Source of the DNA: Rhizomucor pusillus
Lineage: Eukaryota; Mucoromycota; Mucoromycetes; Mucorales; Lichtheimiaceae
DNA: 64,000 nt
Direction of reading: 5' to 3'
NCBI GenBank assembly: GCA_900175165.2
Contig: FWWN02000553.1
Location: forward strand, 1-64,000
A program made the position numbers and the translations under genes. This document shows, one piece after another, positions 24,495 to 35,401 of this stretch. A model generated the notes under the pieces. That model was not told where the DNA came from and made no database searches. It saw nothing but the letters and a program-made list of their open reading frames with translations. The number at the start of each line of letters is the position of its first letter. Position 1 is the first letter of the stretch.

Positions 24495-27400
24495 TTATAC
24501 ATCAAATAATAATTTTCTTGGGGCAGGAATTTCTGGTCGCATTGATTTCTGCATAAGCTTGAAGAGACCTGTACCGATAGACATGGGCACACCCATGATA
24601 ATTTGCTCAGAGACGCCCACAACCTCGTCCTTCTTGCTGAACAAAGCCGCTTCGAACAAGTGATCGGGCGTCTTTTCAAAGGACGCAATGCTAAGCACAC
24701 TGTCCTTCATCTTTGCAATACCGTTTCGAGTGATACCGAGTACCACACCCTGTAGGTTTGCTGTTAGAGATTCTGCTGCATACAACTGCATTGCTGCTTT
24801 GAAGTTTTTGCTAGTACTTTACCTTGCTAGTCATAATATCACCCAGTAAGAATACGTGGCGATGATCAATTGTCATACCGTGACTCTCCATAGTCATCTG
24901 AATTTCATTAATAATGGTGTTTCTGATATTGGAAGGATTAGCAATCCTGAATGGATATGGAAGACATGTTTATATCTCACCTTGCAGCCTCGATACCCAG
25001 AACCTCTGCAACTTCCATAACGTGGTTGGAAGTGGTCTTCTCACCGACGATACCATCAGTAGTCATTACTCGCAGCAGACCATAGCCTTCAACCAAGAGC
25101 TGCTTTGAACCTTGACCGCCCTTCTTCTCGCTAATGACTGCACGGACAACAGATGGCAAGCCCTACAAATATTGATTTAGAAGGTGAGAGGAATCAAAAA
25201 CGCATATATCGATCTTACTGTGATGATAACACTTGGTAATACACGCTTGACAGCCTTCAAACTATAATAAACAGTTTCGCCTTGCTTGGCATGCATGTAA
25301 ACGCGAATCTTGTCGGGACGACTGGCTTGAACATCCAGCTGTGAGCCTTTGAGTTTCGGTGCCGATTGAATAGCTTGTGCAATGGAATACAGGTCCGTTT
25401 CCAGCTGAAGTTTGTTGATAGCATCCATGTCGATACGTATCAAAATGTATGTTTCGTTGGGTTCATAGACTTCTTCCATGTACATGGCAACATCTCCAAG
25501 AGTTGTCTTTTCGACGCGTCCCTTGACAACACGGGCTGCTCGAACATCCTTATCAGAATGGAGCTCGCAGGTAATGATGGGCGTAGAAATTGCTTTGGCT
25601 GCATTGATAATTTCCTTGATACGAGGTACACCAAGTGTAACGTTCATACTGGCAACACCAGCAAAGTGGAAAGTCTTCAGAGTCATCTGCGTACCGGGTT
25701 CACCGATAGACTGAGCGCCAATAGCACCTACGGCCGTACCTGCACAAGGAACAGTCGTTAATATAATTGATAGACAGAAAATCGAGGAGAGACAAACTTG
25801 CCTGGCTCGATCTTGGCCTTGAGATATTTCGTCAAACAAAGTTGCAAGAAGGCACGCAACTGCTTCTCTGTAACGATAAAATGGTTATACACCACATTGC
25901 GAGCTTCAACTGTGTTTAACAAAATAAGGTTAGCACGAGGGGTGGCTCATTGAAAGATTATCGTTTCACATTTCTGTCTCGTTACCTGGTACATCCTCGT
26001 CAATATCGATATCCATATAGTCCTCGCTAGGAACGGACAGAGCAGGCAGCATACCAAACTTGGTACGCAGCTTGGACAACTTCTTTGCAACCTTGTCTGT
26101 GACAAACTTTCTGACCATGTCGATGAAAGCAGGTGTACAGTTTTTGACCCAGATGGGACGTTCCATCTCAGTTTCGGATATCGTGAGGATTTGCCAGGGA
26201 TAAAGACATGGTTCATCACCAGCAGGAGTAGTGAGCTAATTAAAAACAATAGACAATGTTAAATGTCGAAATATACAGCAATATGATCCTCGATATTTAC
26301 TCGAACATGTTTAAGGTTGCGCTCGAATTCAACAGGGACACCGTCGCCTTCGATAGTCATGGGATCCAAGCCATCAGCTCCGTAACAGAACTGTAACATG
26401 GCGCCCTCAGAGTTTCGTACAGACAAGTCATAATGCGTGGTAAGATCTTCGAAAGCCTTCATAAGACGTCGCTGCATATAACCAGTTTCGGCAGTCTTGA
26501 CAGCAGTATCGACCAGACCTTCACGACCAGAGATAGCGTGGAAAAGAAACTCTGTCGGTGTCAAACCAGTGAAGAAACTGTTACGGACGAAACCCTTAGC
26601 AGGTGGACTCTTGGAGTGTTTCAAAAAGTGAGGCAAGGAACGATCTTGGAAACCATTGGGAATACGAGTACCGCTAATAATCTGCTGACCGACACAGGCA
26701 ACCATTTGCGACACGTTGATTTGTGAACCTTTGGAACCACATCGAGCCATGATACTTGGAGAATTGTACATGTTCAGTTCTGTCATACAGACTTTACCGA
26801 GATCACCACGCACAGCTGACAAAATGCCAGAGACAATAGACTCCATGGTCTGTTCTTCGTTACAACCGGGCATAGTTTCCAGCTGACCAGCTTTGAACTT
26901 TGCGATAATTTCGTCACACTTCTTGTACGCTTCGGCAACTTCCTGATCCTTGATGTCTCGAAGGCGTTGTCCTGGAGTTACATCACTGATACCGATGGAG
27001 AAACCTTGGTTGGCTAGATACAGCAATACCTTGTTAGCCCGGATATTTCTTGGGTCAAACATAATAAATATACACTTACCAAGCCATCGAGCACACAACT
27101 TGGCAAGTCTATTGCCAGAGAAAACAAAGGATGGTAAGTAATTTTGCGATGAAGCTTTTCAAAGATAAGATATACCTGTTCATACACTTGGCTGCTTCGA
27201 TAGGGCCGTAATCACGAAGAATGACATAGAATACAGAGTTCTTGTTACCATCGCCGACAATCGCCTTATCAACAAGACCGCACATGATTTCACTGTTTTG
27301 GACTACAAGCCAGCCATCATTTGGACACAGATCATTTTGACGTCCTTCCTTCTTGACGAACGATTTTGTTTTTGCTTCCACATTCAACAACACGTTACTT

Positions 27401-29570
27401 TCTTTGTTGGGTCGGAAGAGCACGTTGAAAACTTGCTTGCCAGTCCACAATCGTTGCGGCTGAAATATCGCATTATTAGCCATTTATGTTCAAGAATAAG
27501 GAAATATTTAGAATTCTTACCTTCCAAATTACCGGCGGAGGGAGATCAATCTTCATGTCAGCATCGCACATGTAAGAACACACTTGTGCAAACATAGCTC
27601 GGGTATAAAATGTATCCTTGTGGGAAAGCAAATAGGATGCAGTGATAAAGTCTTGAGTTGCAGCAATAAGCGGTTCGCCGTTACGAGGCGTAACAAGATT
27701 GTTCTTGACACCCATCAATTCGATAGCTTCCGCTTTTGCTTCTTGTGTTTGTGGCAAGTGCATGTTCATTTCATCACCGTCAAAATCAGCATTATATGGA
27801 GAGCATACACATTCGTTGAAACGGAAAGTTCTCCAAGGCATAACCTTTGCAAAATGAGCCATAATTGACAATCGATGCAGCGAAGGCTGGCGGTTGAAAA
27901 GGACGACGTCGTTGTCGGATAAATGTCTTTCGACGATATCGCCAATCTTCAGATCAGCTGCAATCTGCTTCCGGTTGCCGTACTTTAGATATTTCTTGAC
28001 ACCGTCCTGGAAGGTTACGTAGTTGGCACCAGGGTGCACAAATGGACCATTGATGACATTCTGTCGTAGTTTGTGGATGTTATGCCTGTTGACTCGTTCA
28101 GGGAAAGTGAGGATTTTGGCGACGCGATCAGGAACGGCAACTTGATCGATGCGCATATTTGGATCAGGTGAAATAACGGTACGTCCAGAAAAGTCGACAC
28201 GTTTGCCCGACAAATTGCCTCTAAAGCGACCTTGTTTACCCTTCAAACGCTGGCAAAGACCACGACCAGGCTTTCCCGCGTTGGCATTAGGCACACCAGG
28301 AAGCTCGCTGTTAATATACATTGCGGCCGCAAGTTGCAAAAATTCCCATTGTTCCATCAAGTTTACGACAGTTACGCCCTTCTCCAAGCCTGCTCGAATA
28401 ATAGCGTTCGTAAAAATAATTTCTGTCAGCTTGGCTGTCAAATCGTCTTCGTTACTGCTGTTATCGTCCTGCATCACCGATGGACGGATACAAGAAGGCG
28501 GAACTGGTATATATTGCCAAATGTACCACTCTGGACGTCCGTGTTCTTCACTCAATCCAAGCAATTCGCAGTCCTAATTTATTAACATTTATCCTCTTAG
28601 TGAAACTGTTCTCGCCGATCCTTCTGGTGGACTCATACCTCTGGAGTGACTCGTTGAAATAGTCGCAGAACGCGCAAAGGATTGAGATCGTCCTGGGCCT
28701 TGGCAATATGCGGTTTTATCTCTGGCATTGAAGCAGCAGCAGTCTCGAATGATTTGCGGAACTCTTCAAGTTCGTTGGCAACACGTTTTAATCGATATTT
28801 GTCGTGTGTAATCTTCATCGGACCGATTTTCTTTACAACACCTATCGTGAAAACATCAGCTACGTTTTTGCGGGCAAAGATATATCACGAGTTATATTTA
28901 CCATTTACAGCATTGCAATGTGGGCAGTAAGTGACCTTTTTACATTTGTCCGTGATTGCCTTTACAATTTTTTGGCGCGTCAAGTTGTCGAGTCCGGGCG
29001 CACGCAACCGGCGAAGATACGATCGTCGATCGGGCTCCTCCAACATGACTCTACTGCAAGTCTGCATCGCGTTAAATAAAATTATGTGAGTCGTAAGAAT
29101 CCATACGGTATAGCTTTTTATCCTGTTACCTTGCAAATCTGCTGTAATATAGTAATAGTCGCTCGAAAATAACCAATGTGGAAGATAGGAAGCACAAGCT
29201 TCAAAAAGCCCCAGTGACCAGCACACTCTTGCATGGATTTGCCGCATGTCTCGCAAGTTGCAGTTTTCATCGATGTACCCTTGACAAAGCATTGTTAGCC
29301 ATGCTGCCTCCGTGATCACTTGAACAATTCATTCATTCCTTACCAGTCGTAAATCGAGGACACCACCCTTGACAGGCACACGACTATCAGGCATGTATAG
29401 ATCTCGCTGCGTTACTTCGAATTCTGATACTTTCACCATACTCTGCGGCGACATTACGCCGAATTGAATATGGCGACTGCCAGGAACCTTCCATTTAGCA
29501 ATGGCTCTCGGTAATTCTCGATCTTCGCTTACATTTTCTTTGGAGTATCGTCAAATACTTGCTCCTTCAT
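24495..29570 (-). CDS. RPO31: RNA polymerase III largest subunit (RPC1/RPC160)
   Basis: The catalytic beta-prime-like subunit of the enzyme that makes tRNA, 5S and U6 RNA. The start at 29570 opens [13 protein letters not shown], spliced to [20 protein letters not shown]. Zinc ligands appear in [19 protein letters not shown] and in [15 protein letters not shown]. The rudder and lid region has [20 protein letters not shown], and the metal-binding active site [10 protein letters not shown] is intact. The C-terminal half includes [30 protein letters not shown], the bridge-helix segment and [20 protein letters not shown] of the trigger-loop region. The block order and the RPC1-type sequence [18 protein letters not shown] separate it from RPA1 and RPB1; there is no CTD heptad tail. 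About ten introns; the last exons run to TAA at 24495-24497. About 1,400 residues, full length. Confidence 0.95.
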
Positions 29571-30023
29571 CTTTGCACGATTGTGAGGAGAGAAATGCGT
29601 TGAACGATCGTCACTTGGCTCGGAGATCGCCTCGATCGGCCTCTGAGCAAGTTGGGTTCAAGGTTGGAAAAATCAAAAAATTGGGCTGGAAGTGAATTGA
29701 AGGGGTTCTGGTGGCGCTCTTACTTGTTGGGATGGATACAACAGATGTCATATATGCAAACAGCAAAATTGGCTGCAGAGAAATAAGTGTATTGTGAGGA
29801 GTTTTGCATGAGAGAATATAAGTCGCTTTTACAGTTTGTTAAATATCAGGTTTAGGCAGAGGAAGCATGTGGCATGGGTGGGTCTTTGCAAGTACTCATG
29901 AACTCATGAACGACGATCCGGATTCTTATATAAAATCTGTGAATTACAAGTTTCCGTCGTTTGCAAACTTTTAGATCATGCTAATGTGTGTTTATTTTAC
30001 ATTTCAAAGTTCAGTGATGGTTA
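29571..30023. other. Promoter region of RPC1 and 3' flank of the EAF-like gene
   Basis: 450 bases between two minus-strand genes. No coding potential was seen on either strand. It must contain the RPC1 promoter; no TATA box was obvious. Confidence 0.4.
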
Positions 30024-31406
30024 TCAATCGTCGTCGCTAGAGCCACTAATTTCTTCTTCTTCCATGTTATCATCAGCTGTGTTCATGTTAGTTCATTAGA
30101 ACCGAACAGAAGCCGACCGTCGGCAAGCCTTACCATATAGTTGCCGTAATGACATTGGTCTAGATGAGTTTGATGCCGATGGTGGCGGTGGCGGTGGCGG
30201 TGGGCGAGTTGAGGCATGGTTGTTAGTGGTATTCAGGGTGCTGTTAATGCTTTCTTCCAACTCCTCCATGCCATCGCTGCTTGAGTCGCTGTCGCTTTCA
30301 GATTCAGATCCACTAGATTCAGATCCACTGCTGTTTCCGGATGATGAACTGCCGCTAGAGGAGTCGTCTTCGTCGTCAGAGTTGCTAGTCGTAGATGCTC
30401 GTCTTGGGATAGGCGGTCGTCCCATGATTGTCTTACCGCCGGTTGTACGTCGAGGTGATGGTGTTCTGATCGGTCTGGATGGAAGAGCAGGGATTTTTCC
30501 AGATGTTCCATTTCGTGCGTTGTTATTATTTGTTGGCAGATCCAGCGGTCTAATAGGCTGCGATGCCATTTGGATTTTCCGACGTTTGGGTGTATTTGGC
30601 TCTGGAGTAGCCTTTCTTTTGTTGCCCTGAGTAACGTTTTTCTCATTATCATTGATCGTGTTGGTAACTTTCTCCTCCTCCGAATCAGAATCGCTGCCGA
30701 GAACTTCCAACATATCTTTCTCAAGATCCTTTTCGAAATCATCCTCGCTCTTTCGCTGGGTGGGTATAGGCTCTGATGCAGCTGATGCTGCGGAAGGTGT
30801 TGATGCCGTTGATGTCTGTGTGGATGCAGGTGATGCTTCAATTGATGCTGGCAATAAAATCGATGTCTGTTGCTTTTTATTCTTGCGCTTCAGCGTCATG
30901 GTGAGATGCATAGATGGCCGTTCCAAGGTGAATCTCTACATAGTAGTATGTGAGATAACGATCTTCTTAATCGGGCACCGTTACGATATTCATTACTTTT
31001 GTGTTTTCATCATAGATTAATACTCCAACGTCCTCGTGAGGTGTAGCATGCGCGTCGTAAGTTTGTCCTGTTTTCAGGGAGCCCTTTTGTAGTAACCGTT
31101 AGCATAGGAAGCACTGGGCTGGAGGTGGAACAGGTAGTTACCTCAGCGCCATTCCATTCCATTACATAGTTGTCCTTTTTGACTTTCTTCAAGAGAGCTC
31201 TTCGAGCTTTGGAGCGGGCGTCTAAATGCGCATTTTGAACTGGAATGTTTCGAGGGGGTTAGCTTTGAACATGGCAGGTAATGACTGTGTAATGAAGTAC
31301 CTTGGGCAGTGTATAACAAGTCCTTATTGTTTGAGAAGAAACTGGAGCCAAGATCCACTTTGTATCGGCCGTCAGGCAGTTGGAAAGACGCGGTGGGCTG
31401 CGACAT
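30024..31406 (-). CDS. EAF-family RNA polymerase II elongation cofactor
   Basis: ELL-associated factors bind ELL and stimulate pol II elongation in the nucleus. The start at 31406 opens MSQPTASFQLPDGRYKVDLG. The EAF N-terminal domain is spread over the first exons: SSFFSNNKDLLYTAQ, VPVQNAHLDARSKARRALLK, DNYVMEWNGAE, TGQTYDAHATPHEDVGVLIY, then RFTLERPSMHLTMTLKRKNK, which corresponds to the family's C-terminal strand pair. The rest, more than 230 residues, is low complexity: a Ser/Ala/Thr run, an acidic patch EVLGSDSDSEEEK, KRKATPEPNTPKRRK as a likely nuclear signal, a long Ser/Asp/Glu stretch, and eight consecutive prolines. The end is EEISGSSDDD. Acidic Ser-rich tails act in transactivation in animal EAF1/2. 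Five or six exons, no lesion seen. Confidence 0.75.
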
Positions 31407-31839
31407 GACTGAAGGTATGACAGGTTGGGTATACACTGAAGAAAGAGAAGTGTAATGTCGGAGCGAGCGGGTTCTGCTGTAGAACAGAGGAAACCGTGCA
31501 CCGTAATGCAAAAAGAGCATCTCTCTTCAGGGCTCCAAAGCTGCAGGGTAGCATGCAGCGTATAAACACCTCAAGGTGTTTAAGTTCTGCTGGATTGTTT
31601 ATACGGGAACAGAGCAATTATCGAAAATCCAAGAGTATGTTATGTTATTATTGTTATAGAAAGATTATTCCCAACACTTTCATCTATTCCCTCCTTAACT
31701 AGTTTTCGTTTCCAACTAGAATGTTTTCGAAAGTCCAAGAGCTCAGCACTGCATGTCTCATTGAGACGAGCGAGTGATATACCCTTGAAGTGTTTGACTT
31801 GCTGCCTGGTTCGGGTGTTTCGAGTTCTTCTTTTTTCCA
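31407..31839. other. Divergent intergenic region (EAF-like / EI24-like)
   Basis: 430 bases between two start codons facing away from each other. It presumably holds both promoters. The frames here are short and overlap on both strands, with no supported gene. Confidence 0.4.
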
Positions 31840-33024
31840 TGGCAAATTCGCTGGCGATACAGGAACACGTCGCGTATTTTCTAAGTGGGATCGTCGAGGC
31901 CGTCCGATGGCCAACGATCTATTCTATCATTGCACGGCAAGAATGAAAACTAAATGCGCATTGCACTGTCCAGCGAGATCTAAAACGATCAACTAGGTCT
32001 CCTTCAGTCCAACGAACACTGCTCAAGTCCTTTTTGCTCAACGGTGTGATATACCTTGGCACCCTCTTCTTATTGGAAGAAGTCTACAACTCGCCTAATC
32101 ATAAAATACTTGGCTATTCTTATGCAGTAAGGTTTTTAATGCAGATATATTTTGAAGAAGGATAAGGCTAATGGCGTTGAAACAAAGAGCATTACTGGTT
32201 ATCCTATGTACTTACTCTGTCTCCTGGCAAACTCGCGATATTATGCACGCACAGCGAAAGAAACTTTCAACGCGTACACGGATCATGCTCAAGAGTATGA
32301 CGAAAGTCTATCATCCATGGGATCATTGATTACCATGGCCGTATTTTATATGAATTGCGCCGCATTCGTCGCTTTAATACGCTCGATACCGGTTATAGGT
32401 CCATTCGTGGCATTCATTATTCAATGCATTATCACGTCCTTTTACTGTTTCGAGTAAGTAATAACCGGATTTTTGATTTTGTAGTGATCCTGACAGTTTT
32501 TTTTCTCAAGCTACAAATGGTCCTTCTTAGGATGGTCAATGGAACAACGGCTCGCGTACAGTGAGCAGCATTGGTCTTTTTTCTGTGGTTTTGGTATAAG
32601 CTGCACAAGCACTGCAGACAGTATTCGAGTTGAATTGACCAAGTGAATTCTATCACACAAGGTTTACCGGTTTCTGGATTAACCTTTTTCTTATCAACCC
32701 TGAGGGCTGGAGGCGTGTTTGCACTGGTGTATCCCTTTGTAAGTACATTTGAAAACAATGATATCAAGAGGTATGGTTATGTAACGCACAATACAAAAGT
32801 ATATCATCATGGCAACGACCGCATCCGTCAAACCATTACAAGCTGTTTCTACGTTCAAGCTACCTCCAAATCGATATTCCACAACATTGCCTGCAAGAAT
32901 ACCTGTCTTCCTTCCTATAGAGCTCGTTACTCGGGCTGTCGTCCAACTTTTACTAAAACTCGGCGTAACTAGTGTCCAAAGTACTGTAGTAGAGAATAAG
33001 GATCATTTGGGAAAACTCGTGTGA
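31840..33024 (+). CDS. EI24-like multi-spanning ER membrane protein
   Basis: EI24 (EPG-4 in worms) is an ER membrane protein linked to autophagy and to nuclear import; fungal copies are little studied. The start at 31840 gives MANSLAIQEHVAYFLSGIVE. Splicing yields TLLKSFLLNGVIYLGTLFLL (first membrane helix), LGYSYA joined to SITGYPMYLLCLLANSRYYA, ALIRSIPVIGPFVAFIIQCI, then the family hallmark SFYCFE joined to YKWSFLGWSMEQRLAYSEQH, the next helix (GLPVSGLTFFLSTLRAGGVF), and a cytosolic tail ending ENKDHLGKLV. The FE/YKW...GW..E.RL..E..W signature is the main evidence. The intron after SYA (62 bases, branch site GGCTAAT) removes a stop codon at 32164. About 260 residues; exon borders near the N terminus are less certain. 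Confidence 0.75.
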
Positions 33025-33500
33025 AAATGGAAATAAATCGTGGCCATCTTTCATATATATAGAGGATTATGAGGTTCGGTATCCATCTTTTTGCGATGTT
33101 TAGCTTGTAGATAATCTGTCGAATCAATGCATCCTATAGTGTGCCTTTCTAGTCAATGTGATCGTCTATCGTGTCCGTACGGTGCAGCAGGTGTACGAAT
33201 CACCATCTCGAACAACAGTTAAGCACTCAACCAGCTCAGAATATCCTAAGCTATTTCGATGCAGCATCCTGAAACGATGCCTTTGGCGTAAATGCAAACC
33301 TAATAGAAAGCTTTTGTTTTCGAAGATCAATATCGAAAAGCAAGTGAAATTTACTTGTACGTTTATATTCGACAATAACAAAGCAGGGGCGTGGACAAGG
33401 AACGATGACTAGCATATCACCAATGTAGATTCCATGCGACGAGGGGTTTATCCTTTTTTCTCCAGTCATTCTCCCAAAGAAAATGAGCGTGGCGGTTGGA
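33025..33500. other. Intergenic region, no gene seen
   Basis: Just under 500 bases downstream of the EI24-like gene. Frames on both strands are short and lack any recognisable domain. Confidence 0.35.
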
Positions 33501-33522
33501 ATAGACTACCTTCTGCGAAGGG

Positions 33523-33624
33523 AGCTGCGGCTGCTTTGGTGGCTTCGTCTATGGTGTCGATTACGGATGCTTAGGCGAAAGACGCGAATACAAAGAGGAA
33601 GGTAATGACGAGACCAGAGTGCAT
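33523..33624 (-). pseudogene. Remnant of a small secreted peptide gene, interrupted by a stop codon
   Basis: From an ATG at 33624 the frame reads MHSGLVITFLFVFASFA, a well-formed signal peptide, and then hits TAA at once. The same frame continues ASVIDTIDEATKAAAAPFAE, so the stop falls exactly at the predicted cleavage site. A TATA box lies 52 bases upstream. No GT..AG intron of plausible length removes the stop. I read it as a signal-peptide gene inactivated by one nonsense change or an assembly error; an overlapping frame from an ATG five bases upstream makes no sense as a protein. The 3' limit is uncertain. Confidence 0.4.
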
Positions 33625-33675
33625 TTCATATTCTTGATAAAAATGATGCTGGACTTGCAAGGTACGGCACCGTTT

Positions 33676-33685
33676 CTTTTATATA
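33676..33685 (-). promoter_or_regulatory. TATA box of the secreted-peptide remnant
   Basis: TATATAAAAG on the minus strand, 52 bases upstream of the ATG at 33624. The spacing suits a core promoter with a short leader. It is the clearest TATA element in the window. Confidence 0.5.
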
Positions 33686-34717
33686 ACTTTTTTTTGACGC
33701 TTCCTTGAAAATCGAATAAGATTTTCTGGATAGCAGAGCTTGGAACTAATGCAACGACTCCTGACATTATTATGCATAATTAGCTTTTCCCTCTTTTTGT
33801 TTGCTTCTTATTTTCCACGCTTTCTTCTGTATTGCATGTAGACCCTGCAGTCAAGGCCGAAGGACGCACGATGCAACCTTTCACAAGATTGATCTCTCTA
33901 TATCTGTCGCTGAAATATCATGTTACAGATAGCAACATGTATCTAGTGTAGTCATATTTACCCCATCGTCCCTTTCTTGATTTGCACGTAGTCTCTAACA
34001 GCCGTATAAAAAGTTGATAGCCATGCAAAAAACGAGGGGCATGCTTTTGCGGAGATCGGTTTACAGGAGTTCTTTCTGTGCATGAAATGAGTCGGCATTT
34101 CTGCCTGTAGCATATGGAATCATACAGTCTCCATTGTCTTCCGATCTTAAAAATTAATAAAAATAAGAAAAGATATGTATTCTCGTCTCCTTCTTCTACA
34201 TACGGTTTTTGTTGCTTTCTGACTCGGCATTTTAGTTCTCTATGTCCAAGACGCATAGTCGCGACGATGATGCATCCGGCTGCACAGTACTATGACGCTA
34301 AGAAAAGCGTTAGATATTGTGTGTCTAGGCTGCCCACCCTAATCTGCGGCAACCACCGAAGACAGAAGATTGTTAAGTGTCTCACATTATGACTTTGACA
34401 AATACTTGTAAGTTTTGCACTCCTGAAAATAAAGAGGATGTCAAGTACAACAAGGAAAGGTTATCCACGACAGTCATGCATCAGTTTTGTGATTGAGAAG
34501 GGGATAGTTAGAGAAACAGGAAATGCTTAAAATTCGTGCATTATTTATATCATGATAGACTTTTATTGAACCGATTTGGGGAAAACCTGATAACGGGCTT
34601 CCGAAGGACCCAAGGAAAAAGGGAATTCGTGGTGCACGAGCGCTTGCGACCTCGGCTACAGTCAATCACACTTAAGGTTGATACAGGAAGTAGTTATAGC
34701 TAAGGCCTTATCAGATC
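33686..34717. other. Gene-poor 1 kb region
   Basis: AT-rich sequence with only short frames. Nothing could be assigned; it sits between the dead secreted-peptide gene and the Gag-like fragment, in what looks like a decay zone. Confidence 0.35.
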
Positions 34718-35173
34718 TTACTCGTACAAACTAACAATGCCGTATTCTCTTATAAACTCTTTTACTTTTTGCCAGGTGAGACCTTTACTCAAGATTCTAT
34801 CGTAAAACCATAGCCATTGTTCACCGGGGAGCGCGACAGGAAGGCTGGTGACCCATGCATTCTCCACATTTGCTCCGTAGTGGTGAGAAACTATTCCAAA
34901 TATCAAAAGGAACTCTGGCACAGATGCAAACGCTTGTTTCGATTTATCACGCGCATTGCCATGAAATTGCAAGAGTGGAATATTACTTAATGGAATTCTC
35001 ACTGTTGGTTTTGTCTCAGGTTTTAGGGTTTTGGAATAGTCGCCATGAATCCCTGTACACCTTTGCGCAGTCAAGAGTCTCGGCGAGGCGCTTAGGGACA
35101 TTAGCCCTGTCGAGTTGGACTGCTTCCAGCACAATATTTTCACCCGCTCCTTGCATGACTCAATTAATATCAC
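34718..35173 (-). mobile_element. Retrotransposon Gag-like fragment
   Basis: An open stretch of up to 151 residues with the feel of Ty3/Gypsy-type Gag: IPLLQFHGNARDKSKQAFAS, VPEFLLIFGIVSHHYGANVE, NAWVTSLPVALPGEQWLWFY, then LTWQKVKEFIREYGIVSLYE. This matches the order in Gag capsid-like domains (FxG, EFL..F..V...YG, W...LP, W(F/Y), LTW..VK..F...YG). No zinc knuckle, protease, reverse transcriptase or LTR was found nearby, so it is a solitary fragment. The assignment rests on pattern only; a domesticated Gag gene is the alternative. Confidence 0.45.
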
Positions 35174-35223
35174 TCAATTGACACGGTGGTTTCGATTGCT
35201 GACATATATATATACTTCAGTTG

Positions 35224-35238
35224 TTTTTTTTTTTTTTC
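35224..35238 (+). repeat. Poly-T tract
   Basis: A run of about 15 T, next to an (AT)n stretch at 35206-35213. On the minus strand it is a poly-A run that follows a transposase-like scrap. Confidence 0.6.
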
Positions 35239-35401
35239 TGCGCCAGCTCTCTATCAGGTTATTCGTATGGAACGTAGTACCTAAGCGCGTCTCAGTCCCT
35301 GAATGAGCTGGCAAATCTATTCTTCCGAAATGGCTGTGTAAACCCCGAGATGGATGTCCATAGACGTGCCCCAACGGTGGTCCTCCTCCGCATATGCAGC
35401 A

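Noticed and set aside
30220..30630. Plus-strand frame opposite the EAF-like gene, rich in Ser/Leu/Asp
   Set aside because: It mirrors the Ser/Asp repeats of the real gene on the other strand.
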